NCBI GenBank assembly: GCA_023678885.1
Contig: CM042962.1
Coordinates: 23,326,336 to 23,390,335, forward strand
Source of the DNA: Pogostemon cablin
Taxonomy: Eukaryota; Streptophyta; Magnoliopsida; Lamiales; Lamiaceae
Direction of reading: 5' to 3'
Length of the DNA stretch: 64,000 bases
Made by a program: the position numbers and the translations under genes. The notes under the pieces were generated by a model. The model was not told the DNA's origin. It did no database searches and saw only the letters and a list, made by a program, of their open reading frames with translations. Shown piece after piece: positions 41,392 to 52,768 of this stretch. The stretch's first letter is position 1, and each line of letters starts with the position of its first letter.

Positions 41392-43360
41392 TAATGAGAG
41401 TGAAAATAAGCGGGTTTGAGTGTCCAATTTAACACCTATTTTATGAGTATTTTTGTTATATATTAGCACAAGTGTCTTATATTCGATATATGTGAGAAAA
41501 AGGATCAAAAGTGCCAAGTTGGAGAAAAGGTGCAACATGTGTAAGAATGCTGAAAAACGCACGTCCAACTTGTGTAATTTTTCTGTATTTTTATGTAGCT
41601 CAAAAGTGAACGTGTGATACATAGTTGGAAAGCCACGGAAGAGAGGGTCGTTTTGGCATAAAGAACACCTTAATCGAAATCCAAACGAGAAAATTATGAG
41701 CAAAGTGGTGACGTCGCGCGAGTTGTGCCGTACAGAACAGCTGTGTCACATTCCATGGCATATTATACCTTCAAATCTTGGCTTTTTTGTGAGTTCTTTA
41801 TATATATAGGAAGCCAAGGAAGAGAGGATCGCGTAAGCGCAAAAATCACTAAAATCAGAGCTCGTATGTAGAAGTTATGCGTAAAACGATGAGACTGCCC
41901 AAGCTAATTCGACCCGAACCAGTGGTCGAACCACTCATGTCGTTGTTGAACCACTCGTGTCATAGTTGAACCACTCGTGTCGTGGTCGAACCACCAGCCT
42001 GAAAATCGTAAAAGTGTGGTTCAACCATGATGATGTGGTTCAACCAGCCACGAGGTCGAACCACATGCCTGGAATGCGAAAAATCACCGATTTCGATTCG
42101 ATCATGGTTCGACCAAGCCCATAGGTCGAACCAAAGGCCTGGGAAATCTCCAAATCCGATATTTGCACCCCTAGTGCATGTTTCTGCATGTTTTTGTCGT
42201 AAAAAGCCCATCCAAGGTCCATAAGGAGAGCTTACAAGTATAAAAGGGGATTGGAGGAACACAACACAATCATCCTACACCTCACAAGGTGGGATCACCC
42301 CCAACCATCATCCACATCCTTTCCTCCATCCATCCATCACTTTGAAGATTCGTCTATGGAATCAAGATGAGAACCAAGAGGAGGATTCAAGACGGAGAAG
42401 GACCCGACGACGCCCACATCTAGGGTTTCCTTCATTTCCTAATTATCTTGTATTTTCAGGACATATGGTAAGATATATCCAACCCCCATGATTGTTCTTT
42501 GCAACATCATGTGCTAGAACCGTTTTGGTAGATCTAGGGTTTTGAAGGGTTTTACGAATTAATTGAACTTTCGTGTGTATACTCTGAACAACACTACTTG
42601 TGGTTTAGTTTATATGACTATGCATTTTTAATTCATACTCACAGTTGTTTTGTACATCATTAATTATTATGTAGAGTCTGAATACAAATCTCAGTTATTG
42701 ATTGAGTGCGTTCACTGCTGAGCAGGATTCCATGTTATGATTCTAAATGAGGGGACTCCGAAGCTTCATTAGAACTATCTTATATAAATACTTGTTAATT
42801 GAATTGAATTCGAGTTAGTAAGTAGAATAAAGAGGGTAATTTTATAGTACCTATAAAGGGAGATCATATCGAGTTAGAGTATCAATCCTAGGGGGAAATA
42901 ATTGATACTGATAATACTTAGAAAGGGGGGTGAAATTATATCTCTTGCTGCAAGGTTATTCACACGTGTTATACACATATTTGCTTGTGCCTATAGAGTA
43001 AATATGCATGGCTTAGTGATGCGTCCATATTCCACAAGGAAGAGTCGGACATTGATACACGAAAGGAAATTAATGAGTCAAACTGGATTATCCTAGAGCT
43101 ACCTATTCTCCATTCTTGAGTCACAGTCATATTATTCTAGTGTTTAATTTATTTTAATTGTTATTTTATATTTTTGTTAGTAGATTAATAATTCAAACCT
43201 CAAACTTAATTGTCATCTTGTCTTAATTAATTTAGTTAATAATTAAATTGATAATACTCCGTCCTTTGGGCTCAATAATTCACTTGGTCGCTTGCTTAAG
43301 CTGCAATTGATATCCTTAATACTTGGGGATTAATTTTGTGTGCAAAGAAAACGCGCATCA
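41392..43360 (+). repeat. full-length Athila-like LTR (1969 bp)
   Basis: It starts TAATGAGAGTG (TG mutated to TA) after a purine tract and ends GCGCATCA. The U3 repeat array is at 41,908-42,140, with GGTTCAACC and GGTTGAACC decay forms. The TATA box is at 42,239. It is followed by only AGTTCTTG of the PBS region and then inverted sequence. Confidence 0.87.
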
Positions 43361-43368
43361 AGTTCTTG

Positions 43369-44262
43369 AACCCTAGAACTATCGAAGCTGTTCTAGCCCA
43401 TGATTGATCGAAGAACAATCATGGTGGTTGGATAGATCTTACCCATAGTCTTGAAAATTACAAGATAAATTAAGATGCGAAGTAAACCCTAGATGTGGGC
43501 GCCATCGTGTCTCTCTCTGTCTTGAATTTTTATTTGGTTCTCACTTGATTCGACAGACGAATCTCTCTCCACAGCTCCGTGGATGGTGGTAGGGTTTTGG
43601 ATGTTGTGTGGAATGAAGGTGGTGAATGGCTCTCTTTTCCCTTGCATAGGGTCTTCCTTTTATACTTACGAGCTCTCCTTACGGACCTAGGATGGGCTTT
43701 TTGGGCGAAAACATGCACTTGAAGGTGTAAAATACGAATCCGGACGTATCCAGCGCATCAGTTCGACCAAAGGCCTTGGTCGAACCATTCACAGCTAGTC
43801 AAACCATAGGTCGAATCGACCTGTAAAACACTGGTAGGCCCACGGTTTGGGTCAAACGGCAGGTCAAATCAGAAGCCTTGCGGTCAAACTGCAACTCGAA
43901 AAACTTAAGCTTTTGGTTCGACCATGCATGGTTCGACCACTGTGCTTGGTCGAACTATAGTGTCGTGGTCGAACCACACTCCTGATGAATTCCCGATACC
44001 TGGTTCGACCAGGGATGCTGGTCGAACCACTCTCTGCTTGGTCGAACCGCCTCCCTGCATGGTCGAATTGGGTGTTTTCAACACCCTTTCTCGGGTTCCA
44101 ATAACTTCTAATCTGTTTTCCTTCGAAAATCCACTCAAACGGACTCAAACATACATGATTCATGACTTTCTACAATACAACTCGATTTATCTTGACTTAA
44201 GACCAAATTCTACATCATTATCACACGAATCAAGGCTCAAAACACGTGAATTTACACACTCA
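43369..44262 (-). repeat. partial LTR of the pol-bearing Athila-like element
   Basis: It starts TGAGTGTGTAAATTCACG at 44,262 and has a GGTTCGACC array (44,070-43,760) followed by a TATA box (GTATAAAAGG, 43,666-43,657). It breaks off in U5 at CTAGGGTT, where it abuts the + strand LTR tail. Confidence 0.82.
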
Positions 44263-45659
44263 TTCAACCCAAACTAACATGTTGCTCGTCCCGAGGCAAC
44301 GTAATCAAAACATAGGAGTAAGTGTAAATTTCACAAGTCCATCTCGTCAAATACAAGTCATACCTATACATGCAACTCTATCAACTTAAAACAAGTATCA
44401 CTCGCATCATATATTTCATTCATGCAAAACATCACTAAATTATAATATAATTCGGAGTACTAAGTCATCTAGCTCACAAGATAAGTGTTTACTCTCGCAC
44501 TCAAGTGTAAAAGTTGTACACTTTAACGGGTTAGTATATACATTCAAATTCAATTCATATTCCCGCGTAACCATAAGCTTGGCAAGGGTCTCAAAAATCA
44601 ACTTATAATCACTTCATTATTAAGATCACAAAGGACTTGCTTTTGGGTTGTAATGTTGGCGCTTTGGTAACGGTAGGAAAATATAGATAAAGTGACTAAT
44701 TCACTAATAGAGAATTACCTTGGAATTTTGTTTTTCATCAAACAGCTTTTTCTCTCCTTCTCATTCTCATGATCTTCGCGATTCATTTTTCCTTCTTTTC
44801 CTTGGCATCAACATCTTATTTCTTTCAAAGTACAAGGGTACCAATTTCGGGCACTAACCTTCTTAAAAGTCGGGGAACCGGTTTCAGGCACTACTCTTAA
44901 ACGAGATTTAACAATTCCTTTCTTTTCTTCAAATTCATGCTACTCAACCCAAATTTTCTTCATTTCTTCTTCACATTCAAGCTAGCATTTATTCACCTCA
45001 ACTCTCTACTAATGAATAGGGTATTCAACATGGCTCAAGTAAAGGATAAATAAAGGCTTTTTTAATCAAGGCTTGCCAAAGAAAAAGCTTGTAAAGGCTC
45101 AAAAGGGCTCGCAATGATTTATATAGTATATGGGAAGGTAAAATTTGGCTAAGTGACTTAGATAAACAATAACGTCCTAAGATCATGTCCTAATAATTTA
45201 TTAATCATAAGTCTCGCACAAGACTCCAAGCCAAGTTCTAGAATACGGTCATATGAACGATCCTCATAAGAATAAACTATCATGCATATAGCATAATTTC
45301 ATAAGGCTCAAATTCTCACATGGGTAAATAGATTCCTAAGCACTCCTCATAGCATATAATCAAGATCAATTTCACAATGAATTCCATATATTTAACAAGT
45401 ATTACATGCTTCTCATCAACAAAATCAACACATGCAAAATACGAATGCAACATACTTAGCAAAAAACCCATCATAACAATCCAAATCAAGCTTCTCCAAT
45501 CAATCCATCATCAAGTATCAAATATCACAACTCCTATCAAATTCCAATCCAACATATCAATATACTACATGCCACACACACCACAAATACCCATCCTATA
45601 AAGATAAAAAGAGAAGGGGATGAGATGAAACAGACAAAAGGAAAAAAACTTGGCGCATC
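44263..45659 (-). other. 3' noncoding region of the pol-bearing element
   Basis: It is related to the 3' regions of the derivative copies (for example the CATGTGAGAATTTGAGCC stretch near 45,320). It holds two hairpin-like units at about 44,905-44,826 with loops GTGCCTGAAACCGG and GTGCCCGAAATTGG. The second pairs (AAGGTTA/TACCCTT, one mismatch); the first does not. No gene seen. Confidence 0.7.
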
Positions 45660-47659
45660 CTACTCCCCCAGAGCATCATCCTCATCATCATCATCACTCA
45701 TCTTCGTGCGCCAACGATCAAAATCCTTATGGAGATTATTCAGTTTTCTATCCAACTCCCGCTCATCAGCTTGCATCTTTCCCAATCTCCTATCCATCTC
45801 TACGTAGTTAGCATGCAATGCGGTGTATCTCAAATCAAGCGCGGCATAGCTAGTAGTAAGCAAGCCCAGCTGACGGTTCGTCTCTTTCTGCTCATTGTTC
45901 AGGTTGGTAAAATGCTCGTTCATCAACCTAAACTGCTCCCTGAAGTACTCATCAGGACCGCCCCAATACTGCTGCTGTGGTACTGCTGGAATGGGTAGTG
46001 GTGGCATCTCGTGTTGCTGCAGAATATCCATCTTAGGATAAACCTGATCCGCTCCATGCTGCTGCTGTAGCTGTGGCTCAAACTGCCCTTCATCAACAAT
46101 CCTCTGCAGCTCTTGGTACATCCCTGCAACGTACATCTGAGCCACAGTCCTCCAATCACCTTTCCTCAAGCACGTGATTGAAATAGCCTCATGCGGCAAC
46201 ATGTTCATCAACTGTTATCCTCACTCCGGATCATAGTCAGATCACTCACATTGAATGGAAACATGTAAGAAAAGAGCTTAGATCCCCTCGTTTAGAACCA
46301 ATCTCCATCGTGATGATGAGCAAATCCAGCTTTCACGCACGCAATCATGACTAGATACGGATCCTCAAGGATGGGTGTAATGCCAGTAAAGTCCATGTGG
46401 TATGACTCAGCCATAGAAGTAAGCAATCCTCTAATATTTACTCTTTGAAACATGGAGCTCCTGAATCTGTACAGCTGCTGAATCAGATACGGCCCCACAT
46501 TAAACCTTACTCCATTAAGCATACACCATAGAGCATACAACTCTCCTCTCGATGCGCAACTTCCTTCAGACTAGGCAACAGTGTGTTCCCCAAAACACTA
46601 TCCATATATCTAAGAACAGGATTCCGAATCAGAGACGCGCAAGCATCCTTAGTTTTGAAATCCATATCCTCTCTAGAAATTGCTCTTCAAAAGTTATTTG
46701 CATTAAAATATCCATTCTCGTTCCTGGAGATCCCCCTCGGAGTCTCAAATAACACATTGAAATCTTTCGCTGTCCGTCTTCTTATCTCGCCTCCCAGCTG
46801 AAAAGAACACTCATAAGGAAGAGGGATAGAGCCCTTCTTGATGGTGATGAAACACAACACCTCCATAGTCACATGAAAATATGTTGGCTTTTTAAGCTCC
46901 ATGAAGTGACGAATCCCTACTTGATCGAACATCCACATGATATCCTCACGGATATTCATGTTATCATGGCCCCATCATCTTGGTACCTCGTTCGAGCGAT
47001 CTTATCAGACATATCGCCCCATCGATCCTTTATCTCCTCCCAATTCTCTATTCGAATCTTGATATCCCTAGGCAGCCTCTCTTTAAGCCTTAGCTTCTTT
47101 GTGACTTCATCCTCACGAGACAGCCTATCTTTTCTCTTCTTAGATTGAACCTCAGTTTCCTTTCCTTTTCCTACAAAACAATACTTCAATACCAAACGGA
47201 TACAAGAAAACAAACTAAATCCAATGCATAACTAACTATACATGAAACTCTACTCAAGACTTCAAGTTTAACAAGTATAATCAATTCAAGACAAGCATGC
47301 TAATTAAATTTCACTTCTAACTTCAACTCTTTAAGAAAAACTATCACTAACTTCAACAACCACTTCACTTTCTTAAGCATGCATTCATCAACTTCAAATA
47401 ATCAACTCAAAATTCAACATGCTTCACTTTACTTCTCAAATTACTCATCAATTTCACGTAAACATCAAGGTCTAACAACAATTCAACAATTAAATTCGGA
47501 CCCATTACTTGTTCATATGAAAGTTCAAATAACAATTCAATTTGCACCATGGATTCTCATAAACACGAGTTCAATCAACTTACCCACTTCAAAATCAAGA
47601 AATAGAACTTCAATCTTAGGGCAGTAGAGTCAAGAGAACATACCTTTCGATCCGGCCAT
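45660..47659 (-). pseudogene. Athila ORF-1/env-like gene, two exons, broken
   Basis: Exon 1 is 16 nt (ATGGCCGGATCGAAAG, 47,659-47,644). It is followed by GTATGTT and a 473-bp intron ending TTTTGTAG at 47,171. Exon 2 begins in frame with KGKETEVQSKKRKDRLSRED, a basic nuclear-signal-like stretch. It continues through WGDMSDKIARTRY and, after a 1-nt slip near 46,957, REDIMWMFDQVGIRHFMELK. A TGA near 46,687 and a slip near 46,580 follow, then NGVRFNVGPYLIQQLYRF and a Gln-rich, coiled-coil-like C-terminus ending in an acidic DDDDEDDALGE. Wording and place after pol fit the Athila ORF-1 family of plant retrotransposons. Its function is unknown, and I see no membrane span that would support an envelope role. 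Confidence 0.72.
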
Positions 47660-48775
47660 GGTTTATATGAACTAATTACGAAAAATCCCCAAATTTGATG
47701 AAGAACCCTAGTTTTGCAACCAAATTGCTCCAAATCCATGAGAAATCGAGTGTAGGAAGTGTGGAAAGTGGTTTAATTGGAGCAAAATGTGGAAAGTGGT
47801 TTAATTGGAGCGAAATCGATTAAAATCGAAGTTTGAAAGAGCAGGATTTTTGGTTCGGAGAGGATTCGAGTGCGGGTGGTGTGAAAAGTGATCAAAACAA
47901 GGCGAAAATCCACTTAAAACCTGACTTACCTATTCAGTTCGACCCAAACCAGGTGGTTGAATCACCTTGTCGTGGTCGAATCGCGCTTCTGGATGATTTT
48001 CAGCATTTGGTTCGACCCAAACCATTGGTCGAATCAGAGTGTCGTGGTCGAACCACCCTGTTACAAACTTTCAGGTGGCTAGTTCGACCCGAAATCCATG
48101 TCAAATCGCACTATGCGTGGTCGAATCGACCTGTTACAAAATCTCTGATCGCTGATTCAACTTGGGCTTTTGGTTGAACTCCGGTCGAACCACCTCATGG
48201 CTGGTCGAATCGACCTGTAATGAACTTTCAGGTCCATGGTTCAACTTGGGTTGTTCGATTCGACCTATCTCCTTGGTCGAATCGAGCCCCTGTACCTTCG
48301 AAATCCAATATTCTTTGTCCCTTACACACTTCAAACTCAAAAACGAACTTAAGGTACCAACACGGAGCAAAAACTAAGCTAGAGAACCACTTATAAGACT
48401 CTAAAATCATGTGCATATACTCCACATACGACTCAATAAATAAAACACCACTAAACCTTAGGCAAATTGTAAAAGATCGACACTTCTAAACTGGTTAAAG
48501 TTTCAATATGCCGTAAAAAATTAACTCCCCTAACATACGTTACAAAGAAAAGATTATACTCTCCGTGCTACGATGAGGTAAGTACATCACACCCTCCCAA
48601 ACTTAGTAGAAACTATAGTCGAAACTAAGTTTGCAAGAAGATGTAATTTCCGATTAGTAAGCACGTTAAATATAAAAATTTCTTACTCACACAAAAGAAA
48701 TAAAACAATAAAATAGGAGGAAAAGCCCCCAACAGGCACTCTTATTTAATGTCGAAGAGTCACGACGGTACCAAA
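47660..48775 (-). other. spacer between integrase and ORF-1, with GGTTCGACC array
   Basis: From the right it holds the post-integrase sequence and AAGTTTGGGAGGGTG (about 48,606-48,592) as in the derivatives. A dense array of GGTCGAATC/GATTCGACC/GGTTCGACC (48,290-47,930, spaced roughly 40-60 bp) follows. Then comes about 270 bp of unique sequence leading to the ORF-1 start, probably its promoter or 5' leader. Confidence 0.75.
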
Positions 48776-49860
48776 TCAATGCAAGGTATCCTCAAAGACG
48801 ACACAAGCATCATCTGACGACTTATAATGCTTCAAACGATGCCCATTCGCCGCTCTGATGTCTCCATCTTTGTCCATGATTTCAAAACTCCCCCCTCCGC
48901 AGGCTCTATGGATAATGAACGGTCCTGTCCACTTCAATTTTAATTTTCTTGCAAAGAGCTTCAAACGAGAGTTAAAAAGTAATACCTCATCACCTTGCTT
49001 GAATTCCTTGTAAGTGATATTCGAATCATGCCATTTCTTCATTCTTTCTTTGTAGATTACCGAATTCTTGTAAGCTTGGTTTCTGAACTCATCGAGATGA
49101 TTAATTTGAGTCATCCTCAACTCCTTTTGATCCTTAAGACACAAGTTCAAACTTCTCAATGCCCAAAAAGCTTTATGCTGAATCTCTACGGGTAAGTGAC
49201 ACGACTTCCCATAGACAATTTGATATGGTGACATCTCAAGCACCGTCTTATACGCAGTTCGAAACCCCCACAAAACATCATCGAGCTTCATAGCCCAATC
49301 TTTCCTATTAGTTCCGACTACCTTTTCAAAAATTTGCTTCACTTGTCGGTTAGAGACCTCGGCTTGCCCATTAGCTTGAGGATGATTGGGTGTAGTAACC
49401 CTATGCTTCACACCGTAGTCCTTGAGCACTCTCTATAGAAGCTTATTGACGAAGTGAGAACCTCCATCATTCACAAGTGCTCTTGAGACTCCATGACGGG
49501 CAAAGATATGTTTCTTCAAGAAAAACAACATGATCTTTGAATCATTCATGCGAGTAGGAATGATTTCCACCCACTTAGAAACATAGTCCACAGCAAGAAG
49601 GATGTAGAGAAATCCAATAGATGGGGGAAATGGCCCCATAAAATCAATCCCCCATATATCGAAGATCATTACAACAATGCTCGGCTGAAGTGACATCTCA
49701 TCTCTTCTACTTATGTTTCCCATCCGTTGAAATCTATCGCATGTTGCTAGATAGGATTCACAGTCTTTAAACAAAGTAGGCCAATAAAGAGCAGATTGAA
49801 GTACTTTAGATGTCCTCTTTGAGCTCCGAAGTACCCCCCGTTAGGTTGTGCATGGTAAAA
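48776..49860 (-). pseudogene. Athila-type integrase
   Basis: It reads the end of the zinc-binding part (TCDRFQRMGNISRRDEM), then catalytic Asp in WGIDFMGPFP (about 49,650), Asp in LVNDGGSHF (about 49,455) and Glu in QANGQAEVSNR (about 49,370). A TAG (after FVNKLL, 49,433) splits the core between the second and third catalytic residues. The C-terminal part (GFRTAYKTVLEMSPYQIVYGK, LKLKWTGPFIIHRA) is open to 48,776. Confidence 0.92.
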
Positions 49861-51721
49861 ATCAAGAACACTCTCCATCTCTATCTCGGGCACACACCTA
49901 CGGACGATAGAATCCGTACAAATCATGTAGACAACGGATCATACCATATGATTGTTTCAACATCCCTCTTAAACTTCGCAAGTTGATATCTGTTGAGATC
50001 TCTTGGAATTTCTCCTACGGCTATGTAATTGACATAATCTGCATACCATGGATCCATTCCTTGAGCAGCAACTACACAAGCTTTTTCTGCTCCTTCAGCA
50101 AACACTGCCATGATCTTCTCATCAGAAAACACAATGCTCCCTTGTCTCCAACCTTGATAAGTAATCGCCAACACATTCTCCGTGCCTTACTTGTCTTGGA
50201 TCTCCATATCAAATTCCTACAGAAGAAGGACCCATCTAATGATCCTTGGCTTCGCTTCCTTATTCTCCATTAGGTACCGGATCGCAGAATGATCCGTATA
50301 CACAATGGTCTTCATGCCAACCAAATACTGTCGAAACTTATTGAATGCATACACAACAGCTAGAAACTCCTTTTCAGTGACAGTGTAGTTCTTTTGTACT
50401 GCATCAAAAGTCTTACTCACATAGTAGATGACACAGAACTTCTTCGCATTCATCTGCTCAAGCACCACTCTAAATGCTTGATCACTTGCTTCACACATAA
50501 GTACAAATGGTTGAGTCTAATCTGGTGTGATCAAGATATGTGCAGTAATAAGTGCCTCCTTCAAAACCTAAAAAGCTGTTAGACATTCATCATCAAAAAC
50601 AAAAGGAACATCCTTTTCAAGTAAATGAGAGAGGAGTTTGGAGTATTTTGAGAAGTCTTTGATAAATCTCCTATAAATTCCTGCATGTCCAAGGAAGGAC
50701 CGCACTCCTTTTCATTAGTAGGTGGTGGAAGCTTCTCAATCGCCACCACCTTTGCTCTATCCACTTGCAATCCTGGTGTCCAAGAATAATCTCATCTCTC
50801 ACCATGAAGTGACACTTCTCCCAATTCAAGACAAGATTAGTTTCTTGACATCTCTTCAAAATAATAAATAAGTTAGATAAATAAATATCAAAAGAGGATC
50901 CAAACATAGAAAAATCATCCATAAACACTCCATGATCTTTTCTATCAACCCATCAAATATGACCATCATGGAACTATGGAATGTAGCAGGTGCATTACAC
51001 AATCCAAAAAGCATCTTTCTAAAGGCAAAAGTTCTATAAGGGCAAGTAAAAGTAGTCTTTTCCTGGTCCTCGGGTGCAATCATGATTTGATTGTAACCCG
51101 AGTACCATCCAAGAAATAATAAAACTCATACCCCGCAAGACGATCAAGCATTTGATCCATGAAATGAAGAGGGAAGTGGTCTTTGCATGTATTTTCATTC
51201 AGTTTCCTGTAGTCAGTACACACACACCATCCTGTAGGAATCTTAGTGGCTAGAGTCTCTCCATCATCAGCTTTCACAATAGTCATGCCCCCCTTTTTAG
51301 CTATAACATGCAATGGACTCATATGGGGACTATCACTAATTGGATAAATAATCCCTACATCTAGCCATATTAGGATTTGCTTCCTAATCACTTCTTGAAT
51401 AGCGGGATTAACTCTCCGCTGATTCTGAATGCTACTTTTTGCTTCATCTAACAATCTTATCTTATGCATGCAATATGATGGACTAATACCTTTCAAATCA
51501 TCAAGAAACCAACCAATCGCAGACTTATACTTCCTAAGCACATATAATAACTCATCGAGTTGATTATCAGTTAGAGAAGAAGATACAATTACCGAATATG
51601 TTTCGTTGTCACCTAGATAGGCATACGTCAAGTGCTCCGGTAGCGGTTTCAACTCCTCATTCTTTTCTTCTTTGATTGTGCTTTCTCTATCCAAAGGCAA
51701 GTATTTTCTAGTCCACTTCAC
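49861..51721 (-). pseudogene. Athila-type reverse transcriptase and RNase H
   Basis: RT begins near LPEHLTYAYLGDNETY. It carries ISPSYCMHKIRL, SPHMSPLHVIAKKGGMTIV, GWCVCTDYRKLNENTCKDHFPL and, after a frame slip near 51,090, FRKMLFGLCNAPATF. The catalytic FMDDFSMFG (YxDD type with Phe) is in yet another frame near 50,925. RNase H shows CEASDQAF (the usual Asp replaced by Glu), YTVTEKEFLAVVYAF and IVYTDHSAIRYL (about 50,498-50,217). Multiple slips make it non-functional. Confidence 0.92.
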
Positions 51722-51742
51722 CTCTTCAAACTTGGTCCTTTT

Positions 51743-52669
51743 TTATTCATATCTTTCATCACCCAAAGCAAGTAGGATTTCCAGAAATTCAATACATACC
51801 TCATTGGAGAGCTCATCTAGCTCGGTGGTGGGAAAACTAAGAAACTCCGCTATGCATGTCTCCAAGGAATTCTTAGAAAGGATAAAGACATATCTTCTTT
51901 CACGATCTCCTCCACCACATCGATGCTGTGACACTGCGTCTCCATTGGCATCTTCATTGCTTTATCAAGGTTGAACAGAACCTCTTTTTTATCCATGCGC
52001 AGCCGTAGCTCCCCCTTTTGAACATCAATCATAGCTCCAGCAGTTGCAAGGAATGGTCTCCCTAGGATGAGGGGAACATTATCCTTGTCATCTTCCATCT
52101 CAAGTACAAGAAAGTCCACAGGAAAGATTAGTTTCTCTACTTTCACTAGAACGTCTTCAATCATCCCTTTCGGAAAACTCATAGACCTATCCGCCAATTG
52201 TAGAGCAACCGTTGTAGGAGTTAACTCCCCCGCCCAAACCAAGCCTTTGAAATATCAACAAAGGCATCAAATTGATGCTTGCCCCAAGATCGAACAAGGC
52301 TCGTCGTACCGGCCCTATTCCAATCTCACATAGAATAGTGAAGCGTCCTGGATCCTTTAACTTCACTGGCAGCTTTCTCTGTATGATCGAGCTGCAGTTC
52401 TCAGACAAATTCACTATCTCAATTCTGTCCAAGCTTCTCTTCTTCAAAAGTATGTCCTTTAGGAAGCGGGCATAATATGGCATCTCTAAGAGTGCTTCAG
52501 AGAAAGGAATGCTCAAGCTTATCTTGTTTATGATATATGAGAACTTCTTGAACTTTTCTTCCAATCCCTTCTTGACTAGCTTGAAAGAAAACGGAAGAGG
52601 TATTTTAGTTTTGGGAATCCCCCATTCATCACGTTCAACCTTCTCCTCTTTATCCTTTCCGGCTCTCAA
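51743..52669 (-). pseudogene. Athila-type aspartic protease region
   Basis: It reads IPFSEALLEMPYYARFLKDIL, KLKDPGRFTILCEIG and the active-site motif ALFDLGASINLMP (about 52,290), then loses frame near 52,215. The next frame continues PTTVALQLADRS, DFLVLEMEDDKDNVPLILGRPFL and ends with LRLRMDKKEVLFNLDKAMK, the segment retained in the derivative copies. Confidence 0.9.
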
Positions 52670-52768
52670 TCTCTTTACTCTTTCCCATTTCTTTTATGCT
52701 CTTTGGATGGCATTGGAGTAGCATCAACATCAAGTAAAGCATTCGGCGTGGAAATCTGATTAAGTGGT

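Larger units (their letters stand above)
43369..52768 (-). mobile_element. pol-bearing Athila-like element, minus strand, truncated at both ends
   Basis: On the minus strand this block reads, in order: gag end (about 52,768-52,690), protease, RT, RNase H, integrase, a noncoding spacer with a GGTTCGACC array, an ORF-1/env-like gene with an intron, a 3' noncoding region, a purine tract (GTTTGGGTTGAA) and a partial 3' LTR (44,262-43,369). The 5' LTR and most of gag are missing. LTR and noncoding parts are clearly related to the derivative copies around it but diverged, so it looks like the autonomous relative, or a close cousin, of the family that supplies proteins. Every coding part is damaged. 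Confidence 0.85.
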
